Of a stretch of 64,000 nucleotides of DNA, positions 9,132 through 17,615 are shown piece by piece. The notes under the pieces are model-generated. The model did no database searches, was not told the DNA's origin, and worked only from the letters and a program-made list of their open reading frames with translations. The stretch is from Oceanobacillus oncorhynchi (GTDB lineage: Bacteria; Bacillota; Bacilli; Bacillales; Amphibacillaceae): positions 2,728,001 through 2,792,000 of the forward strand of contig NZ_CDGG01000001.1 in the NCBI RefSeq assembly GCF_000821065.1, read 5' to 3'. The stretch's first letter is position 1. Every line of letters begins with the position of its first letter. The translations under genes and the position numbers were made by a program.

Positions 9132-9554
9132 CTAAAAGATATAATCTAAGTAATCCCCATGCCCTCGGACGAGCTCTGTTTCGTTTGGAGAAGAAATCCA
9201 AAAGTAGCGGAAGGTCAGTCCTTTTTCTTCCCCGCCACCTGTTGGCTGATACTCCCATTCATCAAGAGACTCTGTTACATATATATCATAAAAAAATCTC
9301 TGATGAACAGCCCCATCATCATTTTTCCAAAAATCTTCTGCAATCAATGTTTCGACTTTGAAATTTTTTAATCCTGTCTCTTCTTTGATTTCCCGAATGA
9401 CCGCTTCTTCTGTTTCTTCTCCGTCTTTCACGGTTCCTTTAGGAATTTGTACGCCGGCTGCTGGATTAGAATGCCGGAAAACAAGGACTTGTATTTTGTC
9501 TTCTTTCCGTCTTGTTATATAACCGTATACTTTTTGGATTGGAATCACAATCAC
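9132..9554 (-). CDS. NUDIX hydrolase
   Basis: This 140-residue protein has a full Nudix box near residues 39-61: G-TVKDG-E, seven residues, then REIKEETGL, matching GX5EX7REUXEEXGU. Enzymes of this fold hydrolyse nucleoside diphosphates linked to another moiety with Mg2+. The substrate is unknown. The proposed start is GTG 9554, about 10 bases after GGAGG; a second GTG two codons later is possible. Confidence 0.85.
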   Translation of the reverse strand: MIVIPIQKVYGYITRRKEDKIQVLVFRHSNPAAGVQIPKGTVKDGEETEEAVIREIKEETGLKNFKVETLIAEDFWKNDDGAVHQRFFYDIYVTESLDEWEYQPTGGGEEKGLTFRYFWISSPNETELVRGHGDYLDYIF

Positions 9555-9624
9555 AGCTCCCTTACCTCCGTATAACTGGCTGCGTTTCTATTTTGACAGC
9601 AGAAAACAGAGTCTCTCTGCGGAT

Positions 9625-10038
9625 TTACATCTCTTCATTCTTTTTGACATTGTCTACAAAATCCTTTGCTTCTTTTAAGCCCAATCCAGTCTGTTCACGA
9701 ACGTATTTTATTGTTTTGATTTCCCCGGTGCCAGATTGAAGCATTTCTTGGACTTTTTCCTTAAGGTCGGAATCTGCAATGGGGCTCTTCATTTTATAGT
9801 TCCCCTCAACTAAATTTTTCGCATCCTCCAGTCCAAGCCCGGTTTCGATACGTACATGCTTAATCAATTTAATTTTATTTTCTCCTGATTCCAACCTCTG
9901 CTGAACTTCTGGGAGAATCTCTTCTGGAGACTTCAGCTCTCTTCCTTGTCTGTCAGCGGGTTTATTTCTGTTTCGCAACGTTGACAGGTAAATAAGTGCA
10001 AGACCAATAACAACAATTAGAATAAATTCCGTGGACAT
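9625..10038 (-). CDS. Membrane-anchored protein with two L7/L12-like repeats (paralogue)
   Basis: This 137-residue protein has one N-terminal membrane helix (residues 3-20) and two close copies of an L7/L12 C-terminal-like helical motif: KHVRIETGLGLEDAKNLVEG near 64-83 and KYVREQTGLGLKEAKDFVDN near 113-132. The second repeat is nearer to the ribosomal motif than in the protein encoded at 4511-4936. Architecture, size and orientation match that gene, so the two are paralogues. The 70-base gap to the Nudix gene suggests possible cotranscription. AGGAGGTAAAGACAC precedes the ATG. Function unknown. Confidence 0.7.
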   Translation of the reverse strand: MSTEFILIVVIGLALIYLSTLRNRNKPADRQGRELKSPEEILPEVQQRLESGENKIKLIKHVRIETGLGLEDAKNLVEGNYKMKSPIADSDLKEKVQEMLQSGTGEIKTIKYVREQTGLGLKEAKDFVDNVKKNEEM

Positions 10039-10163
10039 GTGTCTTTACCTCCTATGGCTTTGTTTTATTCATTTATCATAACATGAATCATTATAATCCA
10101 TAATTCATAGTAAGCATTTAGTTAACGTTCTATAGAAATCATTATAAAATAGGCAATAATTAT

Positions 10164-10365
10164 ATGGGGAAAGAGCAAAGAACATTTAAAGACGAATTAG
10201 AAATAAATCCGGGAAAATACGTTAGATTCCCTAATCAGTTTGAAGTGAGTGATTACGATATCATGGAAAGCTTTATTCTATGGGGATAATGAATACAGGC
10301 AAATATCCATTAATTGGTGTGAAGAAAATGAGCTGGAATATGTTGTGAAAAAGGTGGTCTCCTGA
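10164..10365 (+). pseudogene. Decayed UPF0158-family gene
   Basis: The first frame (10164-10289) reads KYVRFPNQFEVSDYDIMESF and then stops. A second frame from about 10279 to 10365 reads YGDNEYRQISINWCEENELEY. Both match, from memory, the two ends of UPF0158 proteins, which have a similar IMEEF segment and end in AIEWCEENxIEY. About 70 middle residues are missing and the frame shifts at the junction, so this is an internal deletion remnant. Confidence 0.6.
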
Positions 10366-10370
10366 TTGCA

Positions 10371-10411
10371 ATAAAAACGGCTCATATAATCTATGATAGA
10401 GTCGTTTTTAT
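10371..10411 (-). terminator. Terminator after the YeiH-type exporter gene
   Basis: AAAAACGGCTC and GAGTCGTTTTT face each other (about 10373-10409) around a 16-base loop. The minus-strand end is T-rich. Confidence 0.6.
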
Positions 10412-10420
10412 TACACGTAT

Positions 10421-11449
10421 TCAAATAATAAAATAAGCAATAATAGAAAGAAAAACAGATGTAACAGTCACTGCCAGCAACGGTTTTAAAGCCTTTGACC
10501 GCAAGTCTTTCAGGTTGACATTCAATCCAAGCCCGACCATAGCTGCTGTCAATATCCATGTGGTTGCTGCGGAGATTCCTTCCATCATATTTTCAGATAT
10601 AGGGATGGTGTGTCCAAGCACATAGCTGCCAATAAGGCTCATCAGGATAAAACCAAGCAGAAACCATGGAAAATCAACCTTATTTTGTGTTTGAGAACCG
10701 CTTGTTTTGATTTTCATTATATAAATAAGAATAAAACAAAGAGGAATAAGTAAAAATACACGTCCTAATTTAGCAAGTAATGCAATGGCTAATGCATCTT
10801 CTCCAGCCGGTTCTGCTGCAATAGCAACATGAGCAAGCTCATGCAGGCTGATTCCCGACCAAATTCCATAATCCAAAGCGGTTAATGGTAAGACAGGACG
10901 CAATAATGAATATCCAAGTGCGAAGACAGTGCCCATCATTGCAATAATCCCGACGCTGATGGCAGTATCTTCATCCTTTGTCTTCATAATTGGTGCTGCA
11001 GCTGCAATGGCGGCAGCACCGCAAACTCCTGTCCCGATTCCGAGCAGAAGCGAAATATTTTTATCTGCTTTGCATACCTTGCCAAGCCAGATCATCACAC
11101 TGATTGCAAACAGAATAATAAACGCATCACGTACAAGGAGTCCGAGCCCATCATGCAATATGGTATCGATGTTTAGTTTTAATCCATACAAAATGATAGC
11201 GAAGCGGAGCAGATTTTTAGATGAAAACGTAATTCCAGAACGCAGCGCTTCCGGATAACCAAAAAATTGTCTGTAAATGATGGCGATAATGATAGCACAA
11301 GCGAGCTGCCCAGCATGGTTAAAGCCAGGAACTTTTGCTAAGAAGAACCCGAGCAAGGCAATAAAAAAGGTAAATACAATACCGCCAATCCAGTTTTTTG
11401 CAGAATTTAAGCGCTGTCGTTTTATTCGATGTGATGCTTGTGAAGTCAT
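10421..11449 (-). CDS. YeiH/UPF0324 family putative sulfate exporter
   Basis: This 342-residue polytopic membrane protein has about ten helices, including the conserved segments GIGTGVCGAAAIAAAAP and GISLHELAHVAIAA. UPF0324/YeiH proteins are annotated as putative sulfate exporters, with little biochemical proof. The gene is divergent from a LysR regulator, an arrangement also seen for yeiH-yeiE in enterobacteria. This suggests control by that regulator in response to a sulfur compound. The start has GGAGGTGCTTTT upstream. Confidence 0.85.
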   Translation of the reverse strand: MTSQASHRIKRQRLNSAKNWIGGIVFTFFIALLGFFLAKVPGFNHAGQLACAIIIAIIYRQFFGYPEALRSGITFSSKNLLRFAIILYGLKLNIDTILHDGLGLLVRDAFIILFAISVMIWLGKVCKADKNISLLLGIGTGVCGAAAIAAAAPIMKTKDEDTAISVGIIAMMGTVFALGYSLLRPVLPLTALDYGIWSGISLHELAHVAIAAEPAGEDALAIALLAKLGRVFLLIPLCFILIYIMKIKTSGSQTQNKVDFPWFLLGFILMSLIGSYVLGHTIPISENMMEGISAATTWILTAAMVGLGLNVNLKDLRSKALKPLLAVTVTSVFLSIIAYFII

Positions 11450-11500
11450 AAAAGCACCTCCTTCTTATAGCATAGCCAACATAAATGAATAAGGAAAATA

Positions 11501-11538
11501 ATTTATTATAATAAATAGGATAAGTAAATTGTTATAAT
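11501..11538. promoter_or_regulatory. Divergent promoter with candidate LysR box
   Basis: A perfect 16-bp palindrome ATTTATTATAATAAAT (11501-11516) lies between the divergent exporter and LysR genes. A TATAAT at 11533-11538 points to the LysR gene. The palindrome has the T-N11-A form expected of LysR sites, but AT-rich palindromes arise by chance. Confidence 0.4.
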
Positions 11539-11565
11539 AGAAATGAGAGGAAAGAGGGTGAAGGG

Positions 11566-12459
11566 ATGGATAAGCATTTGCAAATATTTATAACCGTTGC
11601 AGAAAAGCAGAGTTTTTCCAAAGCGGCGGAGGAGCATTACATGACCCAGCCGGCGGTCAGTCAATATATTCGTACATTGGAGGAGAGTGCAGGCATACGG
11701 TTATTGGAACGCAGCAACAAATATGTTCGTTTAAATAAAGCTGGAGAAATTGTTTATCATTACGGGAAGGAAATACTGGGCTTATATACAACCATGCAGC
11801 ATTTAGTGGATGATTTGATGAATAGAGCGAATGGACCCTTGGCCATTGGAGCAAGCTACACTTTTGGGGAATATGTTTTACCAAGGATTATTGCTGACCT
11901 GCTGGAAATACATCCGGATATCGAACCAGCTGTGACGATTGGGAATACAGCTGAAATAGCGGATTTGGTTGCAATGCATCAGCTGGATGTAGGAATAATA
12001 GAAGGAGAATTTAACAGGAAGGACATGATGATTGAGGAATTAGCAGAAGATGAAATGGTTATCGTTGCTTCGACAGAAAATAAGCTGTTCCATCAAAAAG
12101 CGAAAATAGAGCTAAGTGACTTAGCAAATGAAACATGGGTTGTGCGCGAACATGGTTCAGGTACGAGAGCGGCGACGGAAAACTTTTTTCAAAAGGCGGA
12201 TATTCAGCCTGTCCGATTGATGCAATTTAGCAGTACCCAATCAATCAAAGAATCCGTTGCGTCTGGATTAGGTATTACACTGCTTTCGAAATGGGCGATT
12301 CAAAAAGAAATAAAATATGGTGATTTGAAGATAGTGCCTATGGAAGGTTTTCCTTTTACACGTGCGTTTTCCATTATTACGAAATCGCCATTCCAAACAA
12401 AAACCTTGGAGATTTTTATAGAGCGGTTGCGAAGCAGTAAACTGCTGCGGATATTTTAG
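11566..12459 (+). CDS. LysR family transcriptional regulator (CysL-like)
   Basis: This 297-residue protein has an N-terminal winged helix (FSKAAEEHYMTQPAVSQYIRT) and a LysR substrate-binding domain with the AIGASYTFGEYVLP segment typical of the CysL/YeiE/CbbR group. It sits divergent to a YeiH-type exporter and probably controls it and itself. CysL in Bacillus subtilis activates sulfite reductase; a similar sulfur-related role here is an inference. ATG 11566 follows AAAGAGGGTGAAGGG. Confidence 0.85.
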   Translation: MDKHLQIFITVAEKQSFSKAAEEHYMTQPAVSQYIRTLEESAGIRLLERSNKYVRLNKAGEIVYHYGKEILGLYTTMQHLVDDLMNRANGPLAIGASYTFGEYVLPRIIADLLEIHPDIEPAVTIGNTAEIADLVAMHQLDVGIIEGEFNRKDMMIEELAEDEMVIVASTENKLFHQKAKIELSDLANETWVVREHGSGTRAATENFFQKADIQPVRLMQFSSTQSIKESVASGLGITLLSKWAIQKEIKYGDLKIVPMEGFPFTRAFSIITKSPFQTKTLEIFIERLRSSKLLRIF

Positions 12460-12599
12460 TTTCTTGCGGATATATTTAAATCGATTCATTCAACTAAATA
12501 TTCAATGAGAGATACAAAACCTCCCGTTGATTAACGCTGCATATTAAGGAGTCATACTGACAAAAGTATGGCTCTTTTTAAATAAATTATTCACTTATG

Positions 12600-12893
12600 A
12601 ATACTCCCGCGACTTCATTTCTAAAGAAATTTGAAGTGTGGGTTTCTGGGGTGTCGACTTTCAAGATGACGATTAACCGCCAGTGGAGTTGACACATCGG
12701 TGTGCTAAAAACACCCAACCCCGCTAGCCTATTGGTCCTGCCTCCTGAGATTACGTTTCAGCCTATATGAGGTTCACACGTTTGTGTGTCCTGGCTGCCA
12801 TGTTTGGCTTGAACATTTTACGTGGCAAAGCAACGATTCTCGCCACAACCTGCTATGTTCCGTTTTCAAAGAGCGTCTTTCAAGAACATTATA
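12600..12893 (-). mobile_element. Orphan IS200/IS605-type right end with candidate omega-RNA
   Basis: Read on the minus strand, the region ends at about 12603 in a terminal hairpin (CCCACACTTC pairing with GAAGTCGCGGG, then AG). This is the form of right ends of tnpB elements. Upstream are further stems, such as GTGGC/GCCAC around 12822-12846 and CACA/TGTG near 12780. A promoter faces the same way: TTTACG at 12916-12911, a 17-base spacer and TATAAT at 12893-12888. No TnpA or TnpB frame is present, so it is a non-autonomous or decayed element. A transcript of about 280 bases would end at the right end. Confidence 0.5.
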
Positions 12894-12974
12894 CCATGCA
12901 AACTTATGTTCGTAAATACAAAAAAGCAATTCACCTCCCATCTACTCATTGGGGTTCACCCTGCATATTCCAAC

Positions 12975-13021
12975 GTACAAATGTTTTCGATGGGACGAGT
13001 AATCGCAGTCCCAGGATGTAC
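12975..13021 (+). repeat. Hairpin repeat with GAGTAATCGC loop, copy 1
   Basis: Outer stem GTACA (12975-12979) pairs with TGTAC (13017-13021). Inner stem GGGAC (12992-12996) pairs with GTCCC (13008-13012). The loop is GAGTAATCGCA and AGG follows the inner stem. The other copies are at 13031-13087 (same strand) and 26852-26892 and 34722-34770 (opposite strand). Confidence 0.75.
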
Positions 13022-13030
13022 TAGTGCAGG

Positions 13031-13087
13031 CGTTGCAACAACTCTTTTCGATGGGGTGAGTAATCGCAACCCCAGGACGTTGCGACG
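13031..13087 (+). repeat. Hairpin repeat with GAGTAATCGC loop, copy 2
   Basis: Outer stem CGTTGCAAC (13031-13039) pairs with GTTGCGACG (13079-13087) with one G-T wobble. Inner stem GGGGT (13053-13057) pairs with ACCCC (13069-13073). The loop GAGTAATCGCA is identical to copy 1, while the last two base pairs of the inner stem have changed together. Confidence 0.75.
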
Positions 13088-13142
13088 TTAGCCTGCCTTG
13101 AGGTTGGGGATCCTCTCGTCTAATTATGATAGAACTGAGTAG

Positions 13143-13172
13143 TTGACAAAAAACCAATTGGTCAATTATAAT
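13143..13172 (+). promoter_or_regulatory. Strong promoter with operator-like palindrome
   Basis: TTGACA (13143-13148), an 18-base spacer and TATAAT (13167-13172) form a near-consensus sigma-A promoter. The spacer holds a palindrome, ACCAATTGGT, inside the larger TTGACCAATTGG-type symmetry. It points to the TetR gene at 13319, which probably represses itself here. The leader would be about 140 bases. Confidence 0.6.
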
Positions 13173-13318
13173 ATGTCAGTGACTTAATAGTACTAATTTG
13201 ACTTAGTGGTCATATGGATGAAAGAAAGCTAACGGTAATATAATCTAGTTGATTTTAGGAAACAGGGATATCAGAAAGCAAAAAGTGGAAGAGATGTATT
13301 TTAAAAAGGGGATAAATA

Positions 13319-14206
13319 ATGGATAAAAAAGAAGAAATTATGCAATCCGCAATTCATCTTTTTTCTAAAAAAGGATATGCTGCTACATCGGTTCAGGAAA
13401 TTGCTAATGACTGCAGAATTTCCAAAGGGACATTATATAATTTTTTTGATTCAAAAGAAGATTTATTGATACAGGTAATCCGTCACAATCACCGGAAAAT
13501 GCTGGAGCAGGCTGAAAATCTCAATCTGGATGCCTCCCTGCCTCCAAAAGAAAAGCTGATTCAAAAGGTGGTTGTACAGTTTGACGGGATTCGTGAAAAT
13601 AAAGATTACTTGAGTATGTTACTGACTGCATTGCCTCCACATGACAATCCGAAAATTTCTTTGCTTATGAAACGAATCCGAATCACGATGATGAATTGGT
13701 ATAAGGATTGCTTTATGGAGGCTTATGGAAGCCAAGTAGAGCCGTACATCTGGGACCTGGCACTGATGTTTCAGGGGACATTAAAAGAGTATACTACCTT
13801 GATTTTTCGAGATCACAAGGAGCTTGATTTTGAAGATGTTGCCCGTTTTGTTGTGGAGCGGTTTGATACGATTGTGCAGCATACAACAGAGGCAGAACCT
13901 GTGTTGACACCTTTGGAAATGAAAGAATACGAGGCTTTTCAAGCAGACCTGGAACCGAAATCTCCAGAACAGCAAATCAATCAGCTTTTGGAAGAACTGG
14001 AGAAGAAAATAAAGAAATCGGCGCTGTATGATGAGGAAAAAGAAGAGTATGCTGCAGCCGTACAATCTTTACAAGCAGAAATCCATGAAAATAAACCCAG
14101 AACGTTTTTGGTTAAATCATTACTTTTGTTTTTAGCTGAGATAGAAGAATGTCAGCCGCTTGTGCACCGGATAGAAGTATTTTTAAAAACATTGCAGACC
14201 GTGTAG
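13319..14206 (+). CDS. TetR/AcrR family regulator with long C-terminal extension
   Basis: The N-terminal 60 residues are a TetR helix-turn-helix (FSKKGYAATSVQEIANDCRISKGTLYNFF). The whole protein is 295 residues, about 100 longer than a standard TetR. The extra C-terminal part (about 205-295) is charged and helical, with many Glu and Lys, and could be a coiled coil. The gene lies 164 bases upstream of an MFS drug exporter in the same direction, so it probably controls that pump. Confidence 0.85.
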   Translation: MDKKEEIMQSAIHLFSKKGYAATSVQEIANDCRISKGTLYNFFDSKEDLLIQVIRHNHRKMLEQAENLNLDASLPPKEKLIQKVVVQFDGIRENKDYLSMLLTALPPHDNPKISLLMKRIRITMMNWYKDCFMEAYGSQVEPYIWDLALMFQGTLKEYTTLIFRDHKELDFEDVARFVVERFDTIVQHTTEAEPVLTPLEMKEYEAFQADLEPKSPEQQINQLLEELEKKIKKSALYDEEKEEYAAAVQSLQAEIHENKPRTFLVKSLLLFLAEIEECQPLVHRIEVFLKTLQTV

Positions 14207-14370
14207 CCGTTTTTAAAAACGAAGTAGATAAGAAGAAAGGATTGGAATGTGATTTTTTTAACATTCTTTTTCTTTTGTGATGCGGAATAAGTGAAGCTGT
14301 ATCTTCCAGATCAATGACTGGAATTAGTTGAAAAAAGAATTGTAAAAGAAATAGGAGATGAGAAAGTATT

Positions 14371-15867
14371 ATGGCTGAATCAACAATGAACAATATAAAA
14401 AAGGGGCCCATTCTTGCTGTTATCATTTTGGGCGCATTTGTATCGCTCTTGAATCAGACATTGATGAATGTAGCATTGCCTTCAATAATGGAGGATTTAG
14501 ATATTGTAGAAAGTACAGCACAATGGATTACGACAGGGTTTATGCTGGTTAATGGGGTGCTTATTCCGATTACGGCATTTTTAATGGAGAAATTTTCAAC
14601 AAGACAGCTGTTTTTAACAGCAATTAGCTTATTTGCGCTGGGAACATTAATTTGCGGGATTGCACCAGATTTCCCTATATTGATGGCGGGACGTATTATT
14701 CAGGCAGTCGGCGCAGGGATTATAATGCCGCTATTAACAACCGTGGTTCTGGCACTGTTTCCGGTTGAAAAACGCGGAGGAGCGATGGGGATTATTGGTA
14801 TTGCGATTATCTTCGCGCCAGCGGTCGGTCCGACGTTATCCGGCTTTGTAGTAGAACATTACTCATGGAGATTACTATTCTATATCATTTTCCCAATTGC
14901 TGTTTTAACAATTATTCTTGGAGCTATTTTCTTGAAAAATGTTACAAAACAGACCTTCCCGGATATTGATGTGATAGCAGTTATTCTATCTACCCTTGGG
15001 TTTGGCGGTATTTTATACGGCTTCAGTACAGCGGGTACAAACGGATGGACAGATGCAACAGTAATCACAGGATTAGTTGTCGGCTTTGTTGGATTAATTT
15101 TATTTGTGTTACGTGAATTAAAGGCAGATGTCCCTATGTTGGATTTCCGAGTGTTCAAGGACCGTATTTTTTCTCTGACCACGGTGATTAATATAGCAAT
15201 TACGGTAGCTATGTTTGCTCCAATGCTGCTGATTCCGCTATATTTACAAAATGTCTTAGGTGTCAGCCCGATGAACTCCGGTTTGATGTTGATGCCGGGA
15301 GCGGTAGTAATGGGGATTATGTCGCCGATCACTGGTAAGGTGTTTGATCGAATTGGTGCACGTCCGCTTGCTGTTTTCGGTTTAGCGATAACTGTCGTAA
15401 CAACCTATTTATTTACACAGCTTACCGATACAACAAGCTATTCGTACCTGATTGTCATTTACACCATTCGTATGTTCGGCATGTCTATGATTATGATGCC
15501 TATTATGACGGCTGGATTAAATCAGCTGCCACAAAGGCTTCATCCGCATGGCACGGCTATGGTTAACACAGTCCGTTCTGTAGCAGGAGCCATAGGTACG
15601 GCATTTTTAGTAACAGTTATGACGAACCAGGCTAAAAACAGTATAGAAGGTATTATTGCAGATAACCATTTTAATCCTGCAAACCAGCAGGATATGCTGC
15701 ATGCAGCTAACCTTGCGCAAGTTCAGGGAATCAATGATGCCTTTATGGTATCTACGGTATTTGCAGTTATCGGGTTGATTTTATCATTCTTTATTAAACG
15801 CGGCAGAACAACGCAGGAGGAAAATCCAGAGTTGCAACAGGATAATCTTGTACAGGAAAAAGCATAA
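14371..15867 (+). CDS. DHA2-family (14-TM) MFS multidrug exporter
   Basis: This 498-residue protein has about fourteen membrane helices and the EmrB/QacA layout. It opens with GAFVSLLNQTLMNVALPSI, has motif A-like FDRIGARPL between helices, and motif C-like GPTLSGFV in helix 5. It should export drugs or other hydrophobic compounds using the proton gradient; LmrB-like pumps are the nearest group. The TetR gene just upstream is the likely regulator. AGGAGATGAG precedes the ATG and a strong terminator follows. Confidence 0.9.
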   Translation: MAESTMNNIKKGPILAVIILGAFVSLLNQTLMNVALPSIMEDLDIVESTAQWITTGFMLVNGVLIPITAFLMEKFSTRQLFLTAISLFALGTLICGIAPDFPILMAGRIIQAVGAGIIMPLLTTVVLALFPVEKRGGAMGIIGIAIIFAPAVGPTLSGFVVEHYSWRLLFYIIFPIAVLTIILGAIFLKNVTKQTFPDIDVIAVILSTLGFGGILYGFSTAGTNGWTDATVITGLVVGFVGLILFVLRELKADVPMLDFRVFKDRIFSLTTVINIAITVAMFAPMLLIPLYLQNVLGVSPMNSGLMLMPGAVVMGIMSPITGKVFDRIGARPLAVFGLAITVVTTYLFTQLTDTTSYSYLIVIYTIRMFGMSMIMMPIMTAGLNQLPQRLHPHGTAMVNTVRSVAGAIGTAFLVTVMTNQAKNSIEGIIADNHFNPANQQDMLHAANLAQVQGINDAFMVSTVFAVIGLILSFFIKRGRTTQEENPELQQDNLVQEKA

Positions 15868-15872
15868 TCTAA

Positions 15873-15919
15873 ATAAAACCAGGGTGCTGTTCGAAAAATG
15901 AACAGCACCCTGGTTTTAT
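15873..15919 (+). terminator. Strong terminator after the MFS gene
   Basis: AAAACCAGGGTGCTGTTC and its complement form a near-perfect 18-bp stem separated by a short AT loop and followed by TTTTATT. It is also symmetric enough to serve the minus-strand gene at 15994. Confidence 0.85.
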
Positions 15920-15993
15920 TTAGGAAAAAATGTTTCTTAATATAAAAGAATTTTCGTCATAAAAAAATGGATAAGATAATTATCCAATCCATT

Positions 15994-16374
15994 TTAGAAG
16001 CTATATGTATTTTTTGTTTTTCCTGCATAAAGGGTTACAAAAATACTTGTAATACTTAAAATCGTTCCGATGATTGCTGTAATCGTAACGGCCGCACCCG
16101 TCGATGCAAAAAAGCTTCCCAAAATAAGCCCGGTAAAAGAAATGGCAATCAAGGCTTGATAAATTGCTGAAATAGTTCTTACCACCACATGATGGAAGAA
16201 TGATAAAAGAAGGGGCGGTAAAAATAACACGACGACCATCCCTATGGAAATAAATAAACCGCCAAGATCATCATAGGAAATGGTATTGGGACCTGTCGGC
16301 TGCCGCGCAGCTAATAAAATACAGACGATTGCACTCAATAATGTCAGAGCAATCATCAAAATCTTTTTAGACAT
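15994..16374 (-). CDS. Hypothetical four-helix membrane protein
   Basis: This 126-residue protein consists almost entirely of four hydrophobic helices separated by short loops. No catalytic motif or known family was recognised. The ATG at 16374 has AGAAAGGAG upstream. It is convergent with the MFS gene and divergent from the metallo-hydrolase. Confidence 0.6.
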   Translation of the reverse strand: MSKKILMIALTLLSAIVCILLAARQPTGPNTISYDDLGGLFISIGMVVVLFLPPLLLSFFHHVVVRTISAIYQALIAISFTGLILGSFFASTGAAVTITAIIGTILSITSIFVTLYAGKTKNTYSF

Positions 16375-16631
16375 GGTAAAACTCCTTTCTCTGTTTTAAT
16401 ATAACATATTTTTTAAAAATTCGATGGTTCAGCCTCGGTTGATTTTTAGTTAAATAATGGAAAATCTTAGCAGAGAAAATAATTATTAAAACGCATTGCC
16501 CAGCAGGACTGCTATAAACCTTTATCCAGAAAAAATGTAAAAATCTTTCACCAAAAGGGATAAAAATGTAATGCAAAGGAAAGGTATCTATATATTCATT
16601 CAAATGATGACATATTAGGAGGAGATAAAAA

Positions 16632-17486
16632 ATGGATCAGAACCTTTCTTACGGAGCGGATTATAAATATATTCCGGCCACGTCTGTGAACAGCGGTGCA
16701 GGTACAGAAGTTTTGTCAGACATCTATTGTCATACTATCCAAATTGTTAATATTTGTTTCGTGCAAGATCCAGAAACAAAAAGCTTTGTGTTGATTGACG
16801 CGGGTATGCCGAAATCAGCGGATAAAATTATGGCTGTGACAGAGGAACGCTTCGGCAAGAACAGCAGGCCAAAAGCAATTATTTTAACACATGGTCATTT
16901 TGATCATGTAGGGGGACTGGTTAATTTAGTGAAGCATTGGAATGTCCCTGTCTACGCCCATAAGCTGGAGCTTCCATTCCTGACTGGAAAAAAGAGTTAT
17001 CCCGAGCCGGATCCGAGTGTGGAGGGTGGGCTGGTTGCTAAAGCTTCTTCCATGTTTCCTAATGAGCCCATTGACATTGGAAGCAGTATAGCGGAGCTTC
17101 CGGCTGATGAAAGTGTGCCGGAGATGCCTGGCTGGAAATGGATACACACCCCAGGACACTCTCCGGGACATATTTCCTTATATAGAGAATCCGATCGAAT
17201 ACTGATTGCTGGAGATGCTTTTATTACTGTGAAACAGGATTCCTTATATAAAGTAATGGTACAGGACAGAGAAATACACGGACCGCCGAGATATTTTACA
17301 ACAGATTGGGAAGCAGCAAAGAAATCGGTTCAAACGCTGGAAGCCTTAAAACCAGCAATAGCAATAACGGGGCACGGAGAACCGATGTACGAGGAGGAAC
17401 TGTCTGAAGGACTGAAGAAATTAGTAAAAACATTTGATCAGACAGCTGTTCCTGATTTCGGGAGATATGTGGACGATGAACAGTAA
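16632..17486 (+). CDS. MBL-fold metallo-hydrolase
   Basis: This 284-residue protein has the metallo-beta-lactamase fold motifs: THGHFDHVGG near residue 83 (HxHxDH), HTPGHSPGHIS near 173, AGDAF near 196 and a final ITGHGEP. It would bind two metal ions and hydrolyse an unidentified ester, thioester or phosphodiester. It is not a glyoxalase II by length and tail. GGAGGAGATAAAAA precedes the ATG. Confidence 0.85.
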   Translation: MDQNLSYGADYKYIPATSVNSGAGTEVLSDIYCHTIQIVNICFVQDPETKSFVLIDAGMPKSADKIMAVTEERFGKNSRPKAIILTHGHFDHVGGLVNLVKHWNVPVYAHKLELPFLTGKKSYPEPDPSVEGGLVAKASSMFPNEPIDIGSSIAELPADESVPEMPGWKWIHTPGHSPGHISLYRESDRILIAGDAFITVKQDSLYKVMVQDREIHGPPRYFTTDWEAAKKSVQTLEALKPAIAITGHGEPMYEEELSEGLKKLVKTFDQTAVPDFGRYVDDEQ

Positions 17487-17615
17487 TAGCGCAGAGGGCT
17501 AATTAGAGAATGAAATACGGTTATTAAAAAAAGGTTGCTGGATTATATAATTCAGCAATCTTTTTATATGATCACGCCATCTTTCTGGCTGAACAAAAAG
17601 CAGTATAGCTCGAAT

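Noticed and set aside
12984-13076. CRISPR array at the two hairpin copies
   Set aside because: Only two units, the repeats are not identical and they form covarying hairpins; no cas genes are nearby.
12767-13157. Overlapping frames of 71-89 codons on both strands, with repeated FDG/MGR-SNR-P segments
   Set aside because: They run through the hairpin repeats and the IS end; the similar peptides come from translating the same repeat in different frames. No ribosome-binding sites.
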